Source: Algibacter amylolyticus
GTDB lineage: Bacteria > Bacteroidota > Bacteroidia > Flavobacteriales > Flavobacteriaceae
Length of the DNA: 64,000 bases
NCBI RefSeq assembly: GCF_014202225.1
Contig: NZ_JACHGE010000008.1
Location: 62,001-126,000, forward strand
Reading direction: 5' to 3'
In this document: positions 33,594-42,695 of the stretch, one piece after another
Numbering within the stretch: position 1 is the first letter of the stretch
Layout of the letters: each line of letters begins with the position of its first letter
Notes under the pieces: generated by a model
Told to the model about the DNA's origin: nothing
Seen by the model: only the letters and a program-made list of their open reading frames with translations
Database searches by the model: none
Made by a program: the position numbers and the translations under genes

Positions 33594-33623
33594 GTATAGT
33601 ATTTACAAAGTAGTATTACCTGT

Positions 33624-34364
33624 TTATTTAAGTCCCCAAATAGACCAAGATTTTTCGGCCTGAAGCCTTAGCATATTTAGGCCATTTATAATGGTAGCAT
33701 TATTTTGTTTCCCTAGGTTTAAGAACCTAGTTTCCTCTGGGTTATAGATTAAATCGAAAAGTATATGGTTTTTTGTAATTGCCTTATATGGAATGTTTGG
33801 GCAATCTTGAATGTTAGGGAAAGTACCTAGCGGCGTGCAATTTACAATGATTTGATGCTCTTCGATGTCCTGCTCTGTTAAGGTATCGTAGGAGAAAGTA
33901 ACGCCATCTTTTAAATTTCGGGATACGTACTGGTATGAAATGCCCATTTCGTTTAATGAATAAGCAATAGCTTTACTAGCGCCTCCTGTACCTAAAATTA
34001 AAGCTTTTTTATGATGTAATTTTATAAAAGGTTTAATCGTGTTTTTAAAGCCATAACAATCTGTATTATAGCCAATTAATTTTCCTTTTTTTGTAATCCT
34101 GATGGTGTTTACGGCACCAATAGCCTTGGCTTTTTTATTTATTTTATCTAGAAAAGGCATAACCTGCTCTTTATAAGGAATGGTAACGTTCATGCCTTTT
34201 AAGCCTTCGGTTTCTTTAATTATTGAAGGAAATAAATCAATGTTCTTAATATCGAAATTTTCATAAGAAGTATCCTTGATATTTTCATTTTCAAATTTCT
34301 TTTTAAAATATGTTCTCGAGAAGGAGTAAGATATGTCTTTACCTAATAAACCTAATTTATTCAT
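33624..34364 (-). CDS. aroE: Shikimate dehydrogenase
   Basis: 246 residues from the ATG at 34364, which overlaps the stop of the upstream DUF368 gene as ATGA. The longer frame to 34394 would overlap that gene needlessly. It reduces 3-dehydroshikimate to shikimate for aromatic amino-acid synthesis. Motifs are LLGKDISYSFSRTYF (shikimate site Ser pair), GMNVTIPYKEQVMPFLD with the catalytic Lys, IGAVNTI, GYNTDCYGF and the NADP motif LGTGGASKAIAYSL. Its C-terminal helix is NGLNMLRLQAEKSW. Confidence 0.95.
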   Translation of the reverse strand: MNKLGLLGKDISYSFSRTYFKKKFENENIKDTSYENFDIKNIDLFPSIIKETEGLKGMNVTIPYKEQVMPFLDKINKKAKAIGAVNTIRITKKGKLIGYNTDCYGFKNTIKPFIKLHHKKALILGTGGASKAIAYSLNEMGISYQYVSRNLKDGVTFSYDTLTEQDIEEHQIIVNCTPLGTFPNIQDCPNIPYKAITKNHILFDLIYNPEETRFLNLGKQNNATIINGLNMLRLQAEKSWSIWGLK

Positions 34365-35377
34365 GTTGCTTTTCTTGTTTTTTGTCCGTACCATTCCAAT
34401 GCCAAAACTATTACTATTCCGAGGAAAATAAAACCAATAGCATAATAAGTTTCTGTGTTTAAACTAGGAATGAAACGTTGGTAATTTTCAATTACCTTTT
34501 GTTGGGCAGAATCTAACAAAAAATGTCCTGATTCGTCTAATTTATAAATTGTTTTTTTCCAAGGCCATACAACACCTAGTGATCCTATAATGAATCCTAA
34601 TATAGCCGAAAGAGTAATGCTTTTATAATGTTTTAGGATATAGCTTAACATATGCGAAAAGGTGACTAAACCTGTTACAGAACCTAAGGTGAAAACCACT
34701 AAAACTTTTAACATTCTAATACGTTCGGGATTATCAACAAAGCTAAAATCGCCGCTTATCATTTCGGTGAATGTATCGGATAATGCATTTACAGAATCTA
34801 CTAAAAGCAATACATAATTTCCTAGAAGAATAAGAATAAAGGAGCCTGAAAATCCTGGTAAAGTCATTCCAGAAACGCTAATTATTCCACAGAAAAAAAC
34901 AAACCACAGGTTGTCGTTCTCTTTCGCAGGGTTTAAAAAGCTAATACCCACACCAAGCAATATGCCAATAGCCAAGGAGGTGTAAGTTTTAAAATTCCAA
35001 TCTTTAAAATCTTTATTTATATAATAAATCGACCCTATTATCATGCCAAAAAAGACACTCCAAATATAGAGTTCGTAGTGTTTTATTAGATAATCTAATA
35101 TCTTGGAGATACTAAAATAACTAACAATCATACCTAGAAAAAGCAGACTTAAAAAGCGACCATTAATATATTTATAAAAGCTTTTAAAACGCCCGTTAAA
35201 TAATAACTTAAAGGCTGTTTTGTTTACTTTTTTTAAGGAGTAGATAAACTCTTCGTAAAAACCAGCAACAAATGCCACAACACCACCAGAAACTCCAGGA
35301 ACTTTATTGGCTGCTCCCATACCTAATCCTTTTAAGATTAGAAAAATTTTATCTGTTAGTGTTCTTGTGCTTTGCAT
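34361..35377 (-). CDS. DUF368/PopT-like polyprenyl-phosphate transporter, copy 1
   Basis: 338 residues, about eight transmembrane segments. The family signature GMGAANKVPGVSGGVVAFVAGFYEE lies near 15-38, with a second inverted-like copy near SGMTLPGFSGSFILILLG. DUF368 proteins (PopT) were shown to recycle undecaprenyl phosphate across the inner membrane. It is adjacent to and overlaps by one base (TAATG) a paralogue that precedes it, and shares four bases with aroE, so three genes form one translationally coupled operon. The two copies may act as a heteromer or on different lipids; inference. Confidence 0.85.
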   Translation of the reverse strand: MQSTRTLTDKIFLILKGLGMGAANKVPGVSGGVVAFVAGFYEEFIYSLKKVNKTAFKLLFNGRFKSFYKYINGRFLSLLFLGMIVSYFSISKILDYLIKHYELYIWSVFFGMIIGSIYYINKDFKDWNFKTYTSLAIGILLGVGISFLNPAKENDNLWFVFFCGIISVSGMTLPGFSGSFILILLGNYVLLLVDSVNALSDTFTEMISGDFSFVDNPERIRMLKVLVVFTLGSVTGLVTFSHMLSYILKHYKSITLSAILGFIIGSLGVVWPWKKTIYKLDESGHFLLDSAQQKVIENYQRFIPSLNTETYYAIGFIFLGIVIVLALEWYGQKTRKAT

Positions 35378-36294
35378 TATTTTTTGGAGCCCACGCGTTC
35401 AAGAATAAAAATAGTTAAAAAGCCGAAAATCATTAATACTATGGCGTACAACATTTGATTTGCACCTTCAAAAGCTAACGGAGTTACGCTTTCCTGTAAC
35501 AACGGAACTTCTATTCCTTTAGAATCTGTGTACCATGATAAGGTTTTTTTCCAAGGCCAAACTTTGTTTAACGATCCAAAAATAAACCCTGTTAATACAG
35601 CCAAAGTAATGTTGTGGTAATGTTTAAATAGCCATTTTAAAACATGGCTAAAACTTAGTAAACCTATTACAGCACCCCCAGTAAATATGATTATTTTTTT
35701 TACATCTAGGTCGTGTATGGCATTACTTAGTGTTTTGTATGCACCAAGTATTATTAATATAAAAGAACCGGAAATACCTGGTAATATCATAGCACAAATA
35801 GCAATAGCTCCAGCAATAAATAAAAACCAAGGATTTTCGTTAGTGCCTAAAGAGGGTAATTTACTTATGTAAAAGGCTATGGCAGCACCAATAATTAGTG
35901 CGACTATGGTACCTAAATTCCATTTTGTAATTTGCTTACCAACAAAATAGATACTGGCAACAATTAGTCCGAAAAAGAAAGACCATATTAAAACAGGATG
36001 GTATTCAAGTAAATATTTAGCAAGTTTCATAAAGGAAACAAAACTAATTATGATTCCTGTTAATAGTGCTAATAGAAAATTGCCATTTGCTTGTTTCCAA
36101 AAAGCCTTTAGTCCTTCGCTAAATAGAGTTTTAAAAAGAGCTCCGTTAACATTACTAATGCTAGATATAAGTTCTTCGTAAATTCCAGAAATAAAAGCGA
36201 TTGTGCCTCCTGACACTCCAGGAACAGCATCTGCAGCTCCCATGGCTAATCCTTTAAAGGAGATTATAAGGTAATCTTTAAGGTTTCTTTGCAT
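35377..36294 (-). CDS. DUF368/PopT-like polyprenyl-phosphate transporter, copy 2
   Basis: 305 residues, same fold as the following gene. N-terminal motif GAADAVPGVSGGTIAFISG near 18-36, internal ICAMILPGISGSFILIILG near 160-178, and IFGSLNKVWPWKKT matching IIGSLGVVWPWKKT in copy 1. Copy 2 is the first gene of the DUF368-DUF368-aroE operon. A -7 element TACCTTTG lies upstream on the minus strand (36320-36313). Confidence 0.85.
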   Translation of the reverse strand: MQRNLKDYLIISFKGLAMGAADAVPGVSGGTIAFISGIYEELISSISNVNGALFKTLFSEGLKAFWKQANGNFLLALLTGIIISFVSFMKLAKYLLEYHPVLIWSFFFGLIVASIYFVGKQITKWNLGTIVALIIGAAIAFYISKLPSLGTNENPWFLFIAGAIAICAMILPGISGSFILIILGAYKTLSNAIHDLDVKKIIIFTGGAVIGLLSFSHVLKWLFKHYHNITLAVLTGFIFGSLNKVWPWKKTLSWYTDSKGIEVPLLQESVTPLAFEGANQMLYAIVLMIFGFLTIFILERVGSKK

Positions 36295-36365
36295 AATATT
36301 TTATCAGAAAACCAAAGGTATACAATTGGTTACTAAAAAAAAATTATTAGCACGAGATGAACGGC

Positions 36366-37763
36366 TTACTTTTCAATTTGTTTAAGGATATTTTTAACCA
36401 ACAGTTTGTTGGATACCTTAGGGAAAAGTTCGTCAATAATAAAGGCATAATCTTTATTATGCTTTAAAGCATTTTTAAGGTGAAAAATACCTTTATCGTT
36501 TTCCATTAAAACAAAAAACAATCCTGCTAAACGGTATTCTAGTTCGGCATTTTCTGGGTAAAATTCTACAGCTTGTTCAAAATTTAAAATGGCAGCTTGT
36601 GGTTCCCCTAATTGAATTAATAAGTCGCCACGAGATAACCACGTATTAAGTTCGTAGTTTCCAAGCTCGATCGTTTTTTTATAACCACGTTCTGCTTCTT
36701 CATAAAAACTTAAACGGTGGTTTATTTGAGAATATAACTTCCAGTAGGTTACGTTTTCAGAATCAATATTTATAGCCTTATTAATAAAGAAAAGCGCTTT
36801 TTGATAGTTCCCTTTTTTATTGTAAAACTTAGTAATGGCAATCCAGCCTTTGTCTAATAACGGGTCTTCATGAACCGTTCTGTCATAATACTGAATGGCT
36901 AAATCGTCTTTATTTAATTTTTCATAACAGCTACCAATACGAAGTAAAGCGAAAGAAGTTGGGTCGTCTAACTTAAGTGTAATTGTATAGTTTGCTATGG
37001 CTTCATCAAAGCGTTTTAGCTCTTCTAAAACTTTGCCAAGTTCTAGATATGCGCCAACAAAAGTATCATCGGAAATTATAGCGAAATCAAAAGCAGTTAA
37101 TGCTTTTTCAAATTCTTTTAAAGTAACATATTGCTTACCTAGCTGATGCCAACCTACTTCGCAGTATGGATTTTCATTTAAAAAATCATTTAAATAAGAA
37201 ATAGCATCTTCGTTTTGGTTTAAAAACTCAAAACAATAAATGACATTGTATAATGCCGAATAATCATTAGGGTCCGTTTTCAAACATTTCATGAAATAGG
37301 TTTTAGCCTCTTCATAGTTGTCTAAAAATAAATACTCCATACCAATTAAAGAATATAAATCAACCAAATCTTCTGCTAATTTAGCGGCTTCTTTAAGAAT
37401 TTTTATGGCCTGTTCATGATCGTCTTTTTTCGAAAAAATATTAGCTTTTTGAATGTATATTTCTTCGTTGCTGGGATCTATACTATATAATTCGTCTAGC
37501 AAATCGTCTGCTTCTTGTAGCTTATCTTCAAAAATGTAAATTTCTACTTTAAAAAGTCTTAAATTAATAGATGTTGGGTGCTGATCCAAACCAAGTTTAA
37601 TTGCCTTTTTAGCTAGAGCAATTTTTCCTTGATTTAGGTAATGGTGAATAATATTTTCAAATTCTTCCGAGTCAAAAAACAAAACATGGTTTGTTTTTAA
37701 CATCGATTCAAACTTGGTGATAGGCAAATTGTTGTTGTCATTATGACTAAACTCCATAAGCAC
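36366..37763 (-). CDS. Tetratricopeptide-repeat protein
   Basis: 465 residues with about ten TPR units of 34 residues from about residue 35 to the end (for example YSLIGMEYLFLDNYEEAKTYF, WHQLGKQYVTLKEFEKALTAF, YLELGKVLEELKRFDEAIANY). It has no signal peptide, so it is likely cytoplasmic, a scaffold for protein contacts. Partners cannot be read. It stands alone between the DUF368 operon and the aminotransferase gene, same strand. Confidence 0.85.
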   Translation of the reverse strand: MLMEFSHNDNNNLPITKFESMLKTNHVLFFDSEEFENIIHHYLNQGKIALAKKAIKLGLDQHPTSINLRLFKVEIYIFEDKLQEADDLLDELYSIDPSNEEIYIQKANIFSKKDDHEQAIKILKEAAKLAEDLVDLYSLIGMEYLFLDNYEEAKTYFMKCLKTDPNDYSALYNVIYCFEFLNQNEDAISYLNDFLNENPYCEVGWHQLGKQYVTLKEFEKALTAFDFAIISDDTFVGAYLELGKVLEELKRFDEAIANYTITLKLDDPTSFALLRIGSCYEKLNKDDLAIQYYDRTVHEDPLLDKGWIAITKFYNKKGNYQKALFFINKAINIDSENVTYWKLYSQINHRLSFYEEAERGYKKTIELGNYELNTWLSRGDLLIQLGEPQAAILNFEQAVEFYPENAELEYRLAGLFFVLMENDKGIFHLKNALKHNKDYAFIIDELFPKVSNKLLVKNILKQIEK

Positions 37764-37822
37764 ATTTAAAAATTACTAGTATTATAAATTTAAGCTACTA
37801 TTTCTTGATATAGGCCAGATTG

Positions 37823-37857
37823 TATAAATGTTTTTAACAAAGTAATGAACATTTATA
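37823..37857. repeat. 10-bp inverted repeat between aminotransferase and TPR genes
   Basis: TATAAATGTT (37823-37832) and AACATTTATA (37848-37857), perfect arms, 15-bp spacer. It could be an operator for the TPR gene or a weak terminator; no T-run is adjacent. Confidence 0.4.
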
Positions 37858-37882
37858 GGATTTACGAGTGGTCTACGGATTT

Positions 37883-37904
37883 AACACTTGATAATCAATG
37901 TGTT
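37883..37904 (-). terminator. Hairpin at the end of the aminotransferase gene
   Basis: AACACTTGA (37883-37891) pairs with TCAA and GTGTT (37895-37898, 37900-37904) with one bulged T. It overlaps the stop codon of the minus-strand aminotransferase; weak T-run, so termination is uncertain. Confidence 0.35.
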
Positions 37905-39099
37905 ATTTTGAAGTTGTTGATTGTTGAATTTCATCTAAAACTCCAAGTATTATCTGGCAACCTTCCTTAATTTCATCGTTCGAAATAGTTAGTGGAGGCG
38001 TTATTCTTACCGCTTTGGGTTCAAATAAAAGCCAAAATAATATTAAACCAAGCTTTTCAGATTTTAGAATTAATGCGTTTGTAATTTCGGCAGAAGGTGT
38101 TAAAAACGCTAGCATTAGTCCTTTTCCTCTAACCTCTTTTATTAATGGGTGGACTAATAGCTCTCTAAACAGCTTTTCTTTTTCAAGGGTGTCTGCTATT
38201 AAATTGCTTTCTGTGATTTCTTTAAGCGTGGCTAGGGCAGAAGCAGCAATAACGGGATGCCCGCCAAAAGTGGTAATGTGTCCTAGTTTTGGATTATCTT
38301 GAAGTAAGTCCATTAGTTTTCCCGATGCTGTAAAAGCACCAATTGGCATGCCGCCACCTAAACCTTTGCCAGTAACCAGAATATCGGGTACACAGTTGTA
38401 GTTTTCAAAACCGAAGAGCTTACCAGTACGACCAATTCCTGGTTGGATTTCGTCTAAAATTAACAAGGCTCCAACTTGTGTGCATCGAGCTCTAACTTTT
38501 TCTAAATAGTTAGGGTTAGGTTCAATAAACCCAGCGCCTCCTTGTATGGTTTCTAAAATTACACCAGCTGTTTTTGTAGTTATTTTATTTAAATCGGCTT
38601 CGTTATTAAAGTCAATAAATTTTACGTTTGGTAGTAGCGGTCTAAAAGCTTGTTTGCGTTCTTCAAAGCCCATAACACTCATGGCGCCCATAGTATTGCC
38701 ATGATAGGCTTTGTTTGCGGCTATAATTTCGCTACGCCCAGTAGCGCGTTTAGCTAGCTTTAATGCACCTTCAATAGCCTCGGTTCCTGAGTTTGTTAGG
38801 TATGTTTTTTCTAATGATTTTGGTAAATGTTTAGCTAGTAATTTAGTGAGTTCTACGGCTGGTTTTTGAATATACTCACCGTAAACCATAACGTGTAAAT
38901 AACGGTCTAACTGTTTTTTTATAGCCTCAATTACTTTAGGATGATTATGTCCTAAAGGACAAGCAGAAACACCAGCAACAAAGTCTAAATATGCTTTATT
39001 GTTGGTATCATAAATATATGAGCCATTAGCATGCGAAATCTCCATAGCTAATGGGTGCGGGGTGGTTTGTGCTTGGTATTTGATAAAATCAGATTTCAT
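37903..39099 (-). CDS. Class III aminotransferase, acetylornithine/succinylornithine type
   Basis: 398 residues. PLP-dependent class III fold: LTNSGTEAIEGALKLAKRATG (phosphate and cofactor contacts), AYHGNTMGAMSVMG, LILDEIQPGIGRTGKLFGFE with the conserved Asp, and the Schiff-base Lys in LVTGKGLGGGMP. Closest in style to acetylornithine and ornithine aminotransferases, but substrates in this class cannot be decided by sequence reading. It starts 14 bp after the OstA-like gene in the same direction and is probably co-transcribed with it. In Flavobacteriaceae annotated simply as aspartate aminotransferase family. Confidence 0.88.
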   Translation of the reverse strand: MKSDFIKYQAQTTPHPLAMEISHANGSYIYDTNNKAYLDFVAGVSACPLGHNHPKVIEAIKKQLDRYLHVMVYGEYIQKPAVELTKLLAKHLPKSLEKTYLTNSGTEAIEGALKLAKRATGRSEIIAANKAYHGNTMGAMSVMGFEERKQAFRPLLPNVKFIDFNNEADLNKITTKTAGVILETIQGGAGFIEPNPNYLEKVRARCTQVGALLILDEIQPGIGRTGKLFGFENYNCVPDILVTGKGLGGGMPIGAFTASGKLMDLLQDNPKLGHITTFGGHPVIAASALATLKEITESNLIADTLEKEKLFRELLVHPLIKEVRGKGLMLAFLTPSAEITNALILKSEKLGLILFWLLFEPKAVRITPPLTISNDEIKEGCQIILGVLDEIQQSTTSK

Positions 39100-39113
39100 T
39101 TATCTACGTTAAT

Positions 39114-41297
39114 TTATTCTGCTTTCTTTTTTTGAGGTAGTACTTTTTTTGGTAAATCGGTTAATTTCTTAATTGGTTTTGAGGATGAAACATTAATTAA
39201 TCTAGCCCCCCAAGCGTATAATTCAGTATTAGGTTTAATACCAGTAATTAAGCACCTAAAGCTACTTCCATCATTTTCTTTCTCCGACTCTATATCGTAT
39301 TCAACCCAGTTATTTGTTAGTTCTATATTTGCTTTTTTATAAACTGTAAAATCTTTTCCCGCTTCTTGAAAACCAATGATAACATTACCTTTTCCTTTTA
39401 GCCAAATAGAAAACTTAAAGTTTCCAGTTGCCTTATTTATAACTTGTATAAATTGTCCGTTTTTATTATTGATACTCACCAATTGTTCAGCATTGGTTTT
39501 ACCATTTGGAGCTGTCATGATATTTTTTGTGACAGTTAAGTTGTTTTTTGTCCATGTGGTGTGGTCAAATTCATTTTCATGAAGAATTAAATTTTCTATT
39601 TTTTCTGCTTTAAATTTATACACTCGTCTTGATGCATTAATTCTTTCTTTTAAAGATTCGTCGAAAAAATCTTCTTGAGGAACATAATCTTCTAGCCCCT
39701 TAATAACGGGTAATTCCAATGCTGGGTCGTCTTTAAATAAATCGTCAACATTCCGTGGTCTTTCATCTTCTCGCCAATCAAAACCTTTTAATAATTTTTC
39801 TTTTTCGGAGAATCTTGATTCAGGAAATAAGTTTCCATCAATTTGATTAAACCTTGTATATTCATTTATATCACCTTCGGAAAATAAAATAGAAATACTT
39901 CCAGATTTAGATTTATCTATACCTATAAGTTCTTGTTTATCGTTTCTTGCATAAAAAATAGATTGTGCATTTTTTGTAACAACAACTTGATTTAATTCAT
40001 TTTTATCATTAAATAATCCGACTAACCGTTTGCCATTTATTTGATTGTATCCGTTTTCGCTAATAGTATCTCGACTAATAACAAAGGCATTTTCAAAAAC
40101 TAATAATGAGTCTATTTTTTCTGATTCTGGATTTGAAATTAAATGTATGGTATCTCCAGTCATTTGATTTCCTAAATTCCAAAGAATAGGTTTTCGTATT
40201 ACTGAAAACTTATCGCCTTTAGAAAGACGTGGTATATTTAATAATTTGGTGACACCTGTTTTTTCATCCGAATGAATGGAATCTGCTTTTCCACTAAGGT
40301 CCGATTTAAAAATTTTGGCGTTATAGTAGGCATTAATAATTCGGTTTTCTGGTTTGCCAGTTATCATTATTTTATCGGCATGAATATATATAGAGTCATT
40401 TTCCTGAACGGTTGTAGCCAAAGCACGTTTGGTAATAAATAAAGAATCTTTTTCCCTAAATACCTCGGCGTAATGCCCCTTGGCAATACTTTTGTTTATT
40501 GTGTCTGTTATTTTTATATTGTTGGTGGCAGAGGCAAAACTTTTATTATTATCAAAATATAAACTATCGCCTTCAATGATTCTATCATCATAGTCGATTC
40601 TTGCTTTTTTAAGCGCATAACCTACTTTATTCTCAGTATCATAAAATCCTTTTTCACAATAAGTTTTGCTTTCTTCTGTAGTAATTGTTGATGGTCCAAA
40701 AAGATAGGCATAACCAGTGTCTGAATAAAAATCGAAGTAATCTGAATTTATAGTTGATTCTTCACTAACCAAAACAACATCTTCAACAAATTGATATTTT
40801 TTTTGATCCATGTAATACCTTCCAATTTTACTTGTAATGGTACCCGATGAATCTTTTACAACCGTTCCGCCGCTTCTGTAAAATGCCTGTTGTCTTGTGC
40901 GATCCATATATAGGGTGTCTGAAGTAATGGTGGAATTTGGGTCTGTCATTACCACATCGCCACTAGCAAACGCTAATTCTGTAATACCGCTGTACTCAAT
41001 ATACTTAGAAGTCATATTTATAGTATCGCCTTGTTTTAGCTTTACATTACCATAAGCTTCAATAAAGTTATCCTTACTGTAATGTATAGCCTTGTCGCAC
41101 CACATATTTGCACCTCCATGTTCTATATGAACCTGTTGTGCATCATCTCGAGTTAAAATTTTAGCGCCAGGGTAATTTTCATCATCAATGGTTAATTTAC
41201 CAGCGTATTCTATTTTAATTTTCTTTTTTTCTTGAGCACCTGTTATTGAAACAAAACCAATAAAAAGGGTAAAAAGTAAAAGGTGTAGTTTGTTCAA
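39114..41297 (-). CDS. OstA/LptA-like protein with extra C-terminal beta-sandwich-like domain
   Basis: 727 residues. A signal peptide (LHLLLFTLFIGFVSITGAQ, about 4-22) precedes a long array of beta strands typical of OstA/LptA-like proteins (YAGKLTIDDENYPGAKILT, VHIEHGGANMWCDKA, YGNVKLKQGDTINMTSKY, ASGDVVMTD). These carry lipopolysaccharide across the periplasm. Members I recall from related genomes end near residue 550-600. Here residues about 560-705 form another domain (NLILHENEFDHTTW, GNFKFSIWLKGKGNVIIGF, ELYAWGARLINVSS) that resembles carbohydrate-binding modules. A -7 element lies at 41323-41316 on the minus strand. Confidence 0.8.
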   Translation of the reverse strand: MNKLHLLLFTLFIGFVSITGAQEKKKIKIEYAGKLTIDDENYPGAKILTRDDAQQVHIEHGGANMWCDKAIHYSKDNFIEAYGNVKLKQGDTINMTSKYIEYSGITELAFASGDVVMTDPNSTITSDTLYMDRTRQQAFYRSGGTVVKDSSGTITSKIGRYYMDQKKYQFVEDVVLVSEESTINSDYFDFYSDTGYAYLFGPSTITTEESKTYCEKGFYDTENKVGYALKKARIDYDDRIIEGDSLYFDNNKSFASATNNIKITDTINKSIAKGHYAEVFREKDSLFITKRALATTVQENDSIYIHADKIMITGKPENRIINAYYNAKIFKSDLSGKADSIHSDEKTGVTKLLNIPRLSKGDKFSVIRKPILWNLGNQMTGDTIHLISNPESEKIDSLLVFENAFVISRDTISENGYNQINGKRLVGLFNDKNELNQVVVTKNAQSIFYARNDKQELIGIDKSKSGSISILFSEGDINEYTRFNQIDGNLFPESRFSEKEKLLKGFDWREDERPRNVDDLFKDDPALELPVIKGLEDYVPQEDFFDESLKERINASRRVYKFKAEKIENLILHENEFDHTTWTKNNLTVTKNIMTAPNGKTNAEQLVSINNKNGQFIQVINKATGNFKFSIWLKGKGNVIIGFQEAGKDFTVYKKANIELTNNWVEYDIESEKENDGSSFRCLITGIKPNTELYAWGARLINVSSSKPIKKLTDLPKKVLPQKKKAE

Positions 41298-41355
41298 AGT
41301 TTAAATGATTTATAGCAAAAATAACGATAAATATGATGTTTAAGTATATTGAAAC

Positions 41356-41389
41356 AAAAAACGCCTCAATAATTTTTGAAGCGTTTTTT
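41356..41389. terminator. Bidirectional terminator after purA
   Basis: AAAAAACGC (41356-41364) pairs with GCGTTTTTT (41381-41389), inner TCAA/TTGA with one C-A mismatch, loop TAATTT. It ends the fur-purA operon (minus strand). Confidence 0.8.
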
Positions 41390-41411
41390 TGTAATTAATA
41401 TTTCGAAAAAA

Positions 41412-42686
41412 TTATTTTCTAAAGATTGTTTGTTTTCTATCCGGTCCAACAGAAACTATTGTGATAGGAATTTCTAATTCTTTTTCTAAAAACTCAATAT
41501 ATGCGTTAAGTGCTTTTGGCATTTGAGACGCTTCAGACATTTCTGTTAAGTCCTCATTCCAACCACTAAAATCAGTGTATATAGGTTCTACGTTTTCAGG
41601 TTCAATATTATATGGTAAATGTTCAATAACTTCACCTTTATATTTATAAGCTGTGCACACTTTTAATGTTTTAAAACCAGAAAGTACATCGCCTTTCATC
41701 ATCATTAATTGTGTAACACCGTTTACTTGACAAGCATATTTTAAGGCTACTAAATCTAACCATCCGCAACGTCTTGGGCGACCGGTAGTTGCTCCAAATT
41801 CGTTACCTACTTTAGCCATCATTGCGCCATCCTCATCAAATAACTCGGTAGGGAATGGGCCAGAACCTACACGTGTTGTGTATGCTTTAAAAATACCAAA
41901 CACTTCGCCTATTTGATTTGGAGCGACACCCAAACCAGTACAAGCGCCGGCTGCAGTTGTGTTACTTGAAGTAACAAATGGGTAGGTTCCAAAATCGATA
42001 TCTAGTAAAGATCCTTGAGCACCTTCGGCTAAAATAGTTTGTCCAGATTTTTGTGCTTGATAGATATATTCCTCCGAATCGATAAACTTTAAAGATTTTA
42101 AAACTTCAACAGCTTTAAAAAATTCGGTTTCTAATTCTTTTAAATCGTATTCAATTTCAACATTGTAAAAAGCAATCATAGACTCATGCTTATCTGCTAG
42201 AGCTCTATATTTGTCTTTCCAATCACTTAATTCTAAATCGCCAACACGAATACCGTTTCTACCAGTTTTATCCATGTATGTTGGACCAATACCTTTTAAA
42301 GTAGAACCAATTTTAGCTTTTCCTTTAGAGGTTTCACTCGCAGCATCAAGTAATCTATGAGTTGGTAAAATAATATGTGCCTTTCTAGAAATCATTAATG
42401 ATTTTCTGTAGTCAACATTTTGTTCTTCTAATTTATCAAGTTCACCTTTAAAAATTACAGGATCTATAACTACGCCATTTCCAACAAGGTTGGTGGCTTC
42501 GTCATGAAAAATTCCTGAAGGAATGGTGTGTAATACATGTTTTTTTCCGTTAAAAACTAAGGTGTGTCCTGCGTTTGGTCCACCTTGAAAACGTGCAATA
42601 ATATTGTAGTTAGAGGTAAGTACGTCAACAATTTTTCCTTTGCCTTCGTCTCCCCATTGTAGTCCAAGTAGTAAATCTACTGCCAT
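41412..42686 (-). CDS. purA: Adenylosuccinate synthetase
   Basis: 424 residues. It joins IMP and aspartate with GTP in AMP synthesis. The P-loop is GLQWGDEGKGKIVD at 8-21 with the catalytic Asp, followed by NAGHTLVFNGKKHVLHTIPSG, GPTYMDKTGRNGIRV, the IMP loop GAQGSLLDIDFGTYPFVTSS, and TTGRPRRCGWLDLVAL. It lies 9 bp downstream of a Fur-family regulator on the same strand, so the two are co-transcribed. Confidence 0.97.
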   Translation of the reverse strand: MAVDLLLGLQWGDEGKGKIVDVLTSNYNIIARFQGGPNAGHTLVFNGKKHVLHTIPSGIFHDEATNLVGNGVVIDPVIFKGELDKLEEQNVDYRKSLMISRKAHIILPTHRLLDAASETSKGKAKIGSTLKGIGPTYMDKTGRNGIRVGDLELSDWKDKYRALADKHESMIAFYNVEIEYDLKELETEFFKAVEVLKSLKFIDSEEYIYQAQKSGQTILAEGAQGSLLDIDFGTYPFVTSSNTTAAGACTGLGVAPNQIGEVFGIFKAYTTRVGSGPFPTELFDEDGAMMAKVGNEFGATTGRPRRCGWLDLVALKYACQVNGVTQLMMMKGDVLSGFKTLKVCTAYKYKGEVIEHLPYNIEPENVEPIYTDFSGWNEDLTEMSEASQMPKALNAYIEFLEKELEIPITIVSVGPDRKQTIFRK

Positions 42687-42695
42687 CTTAAAAAA

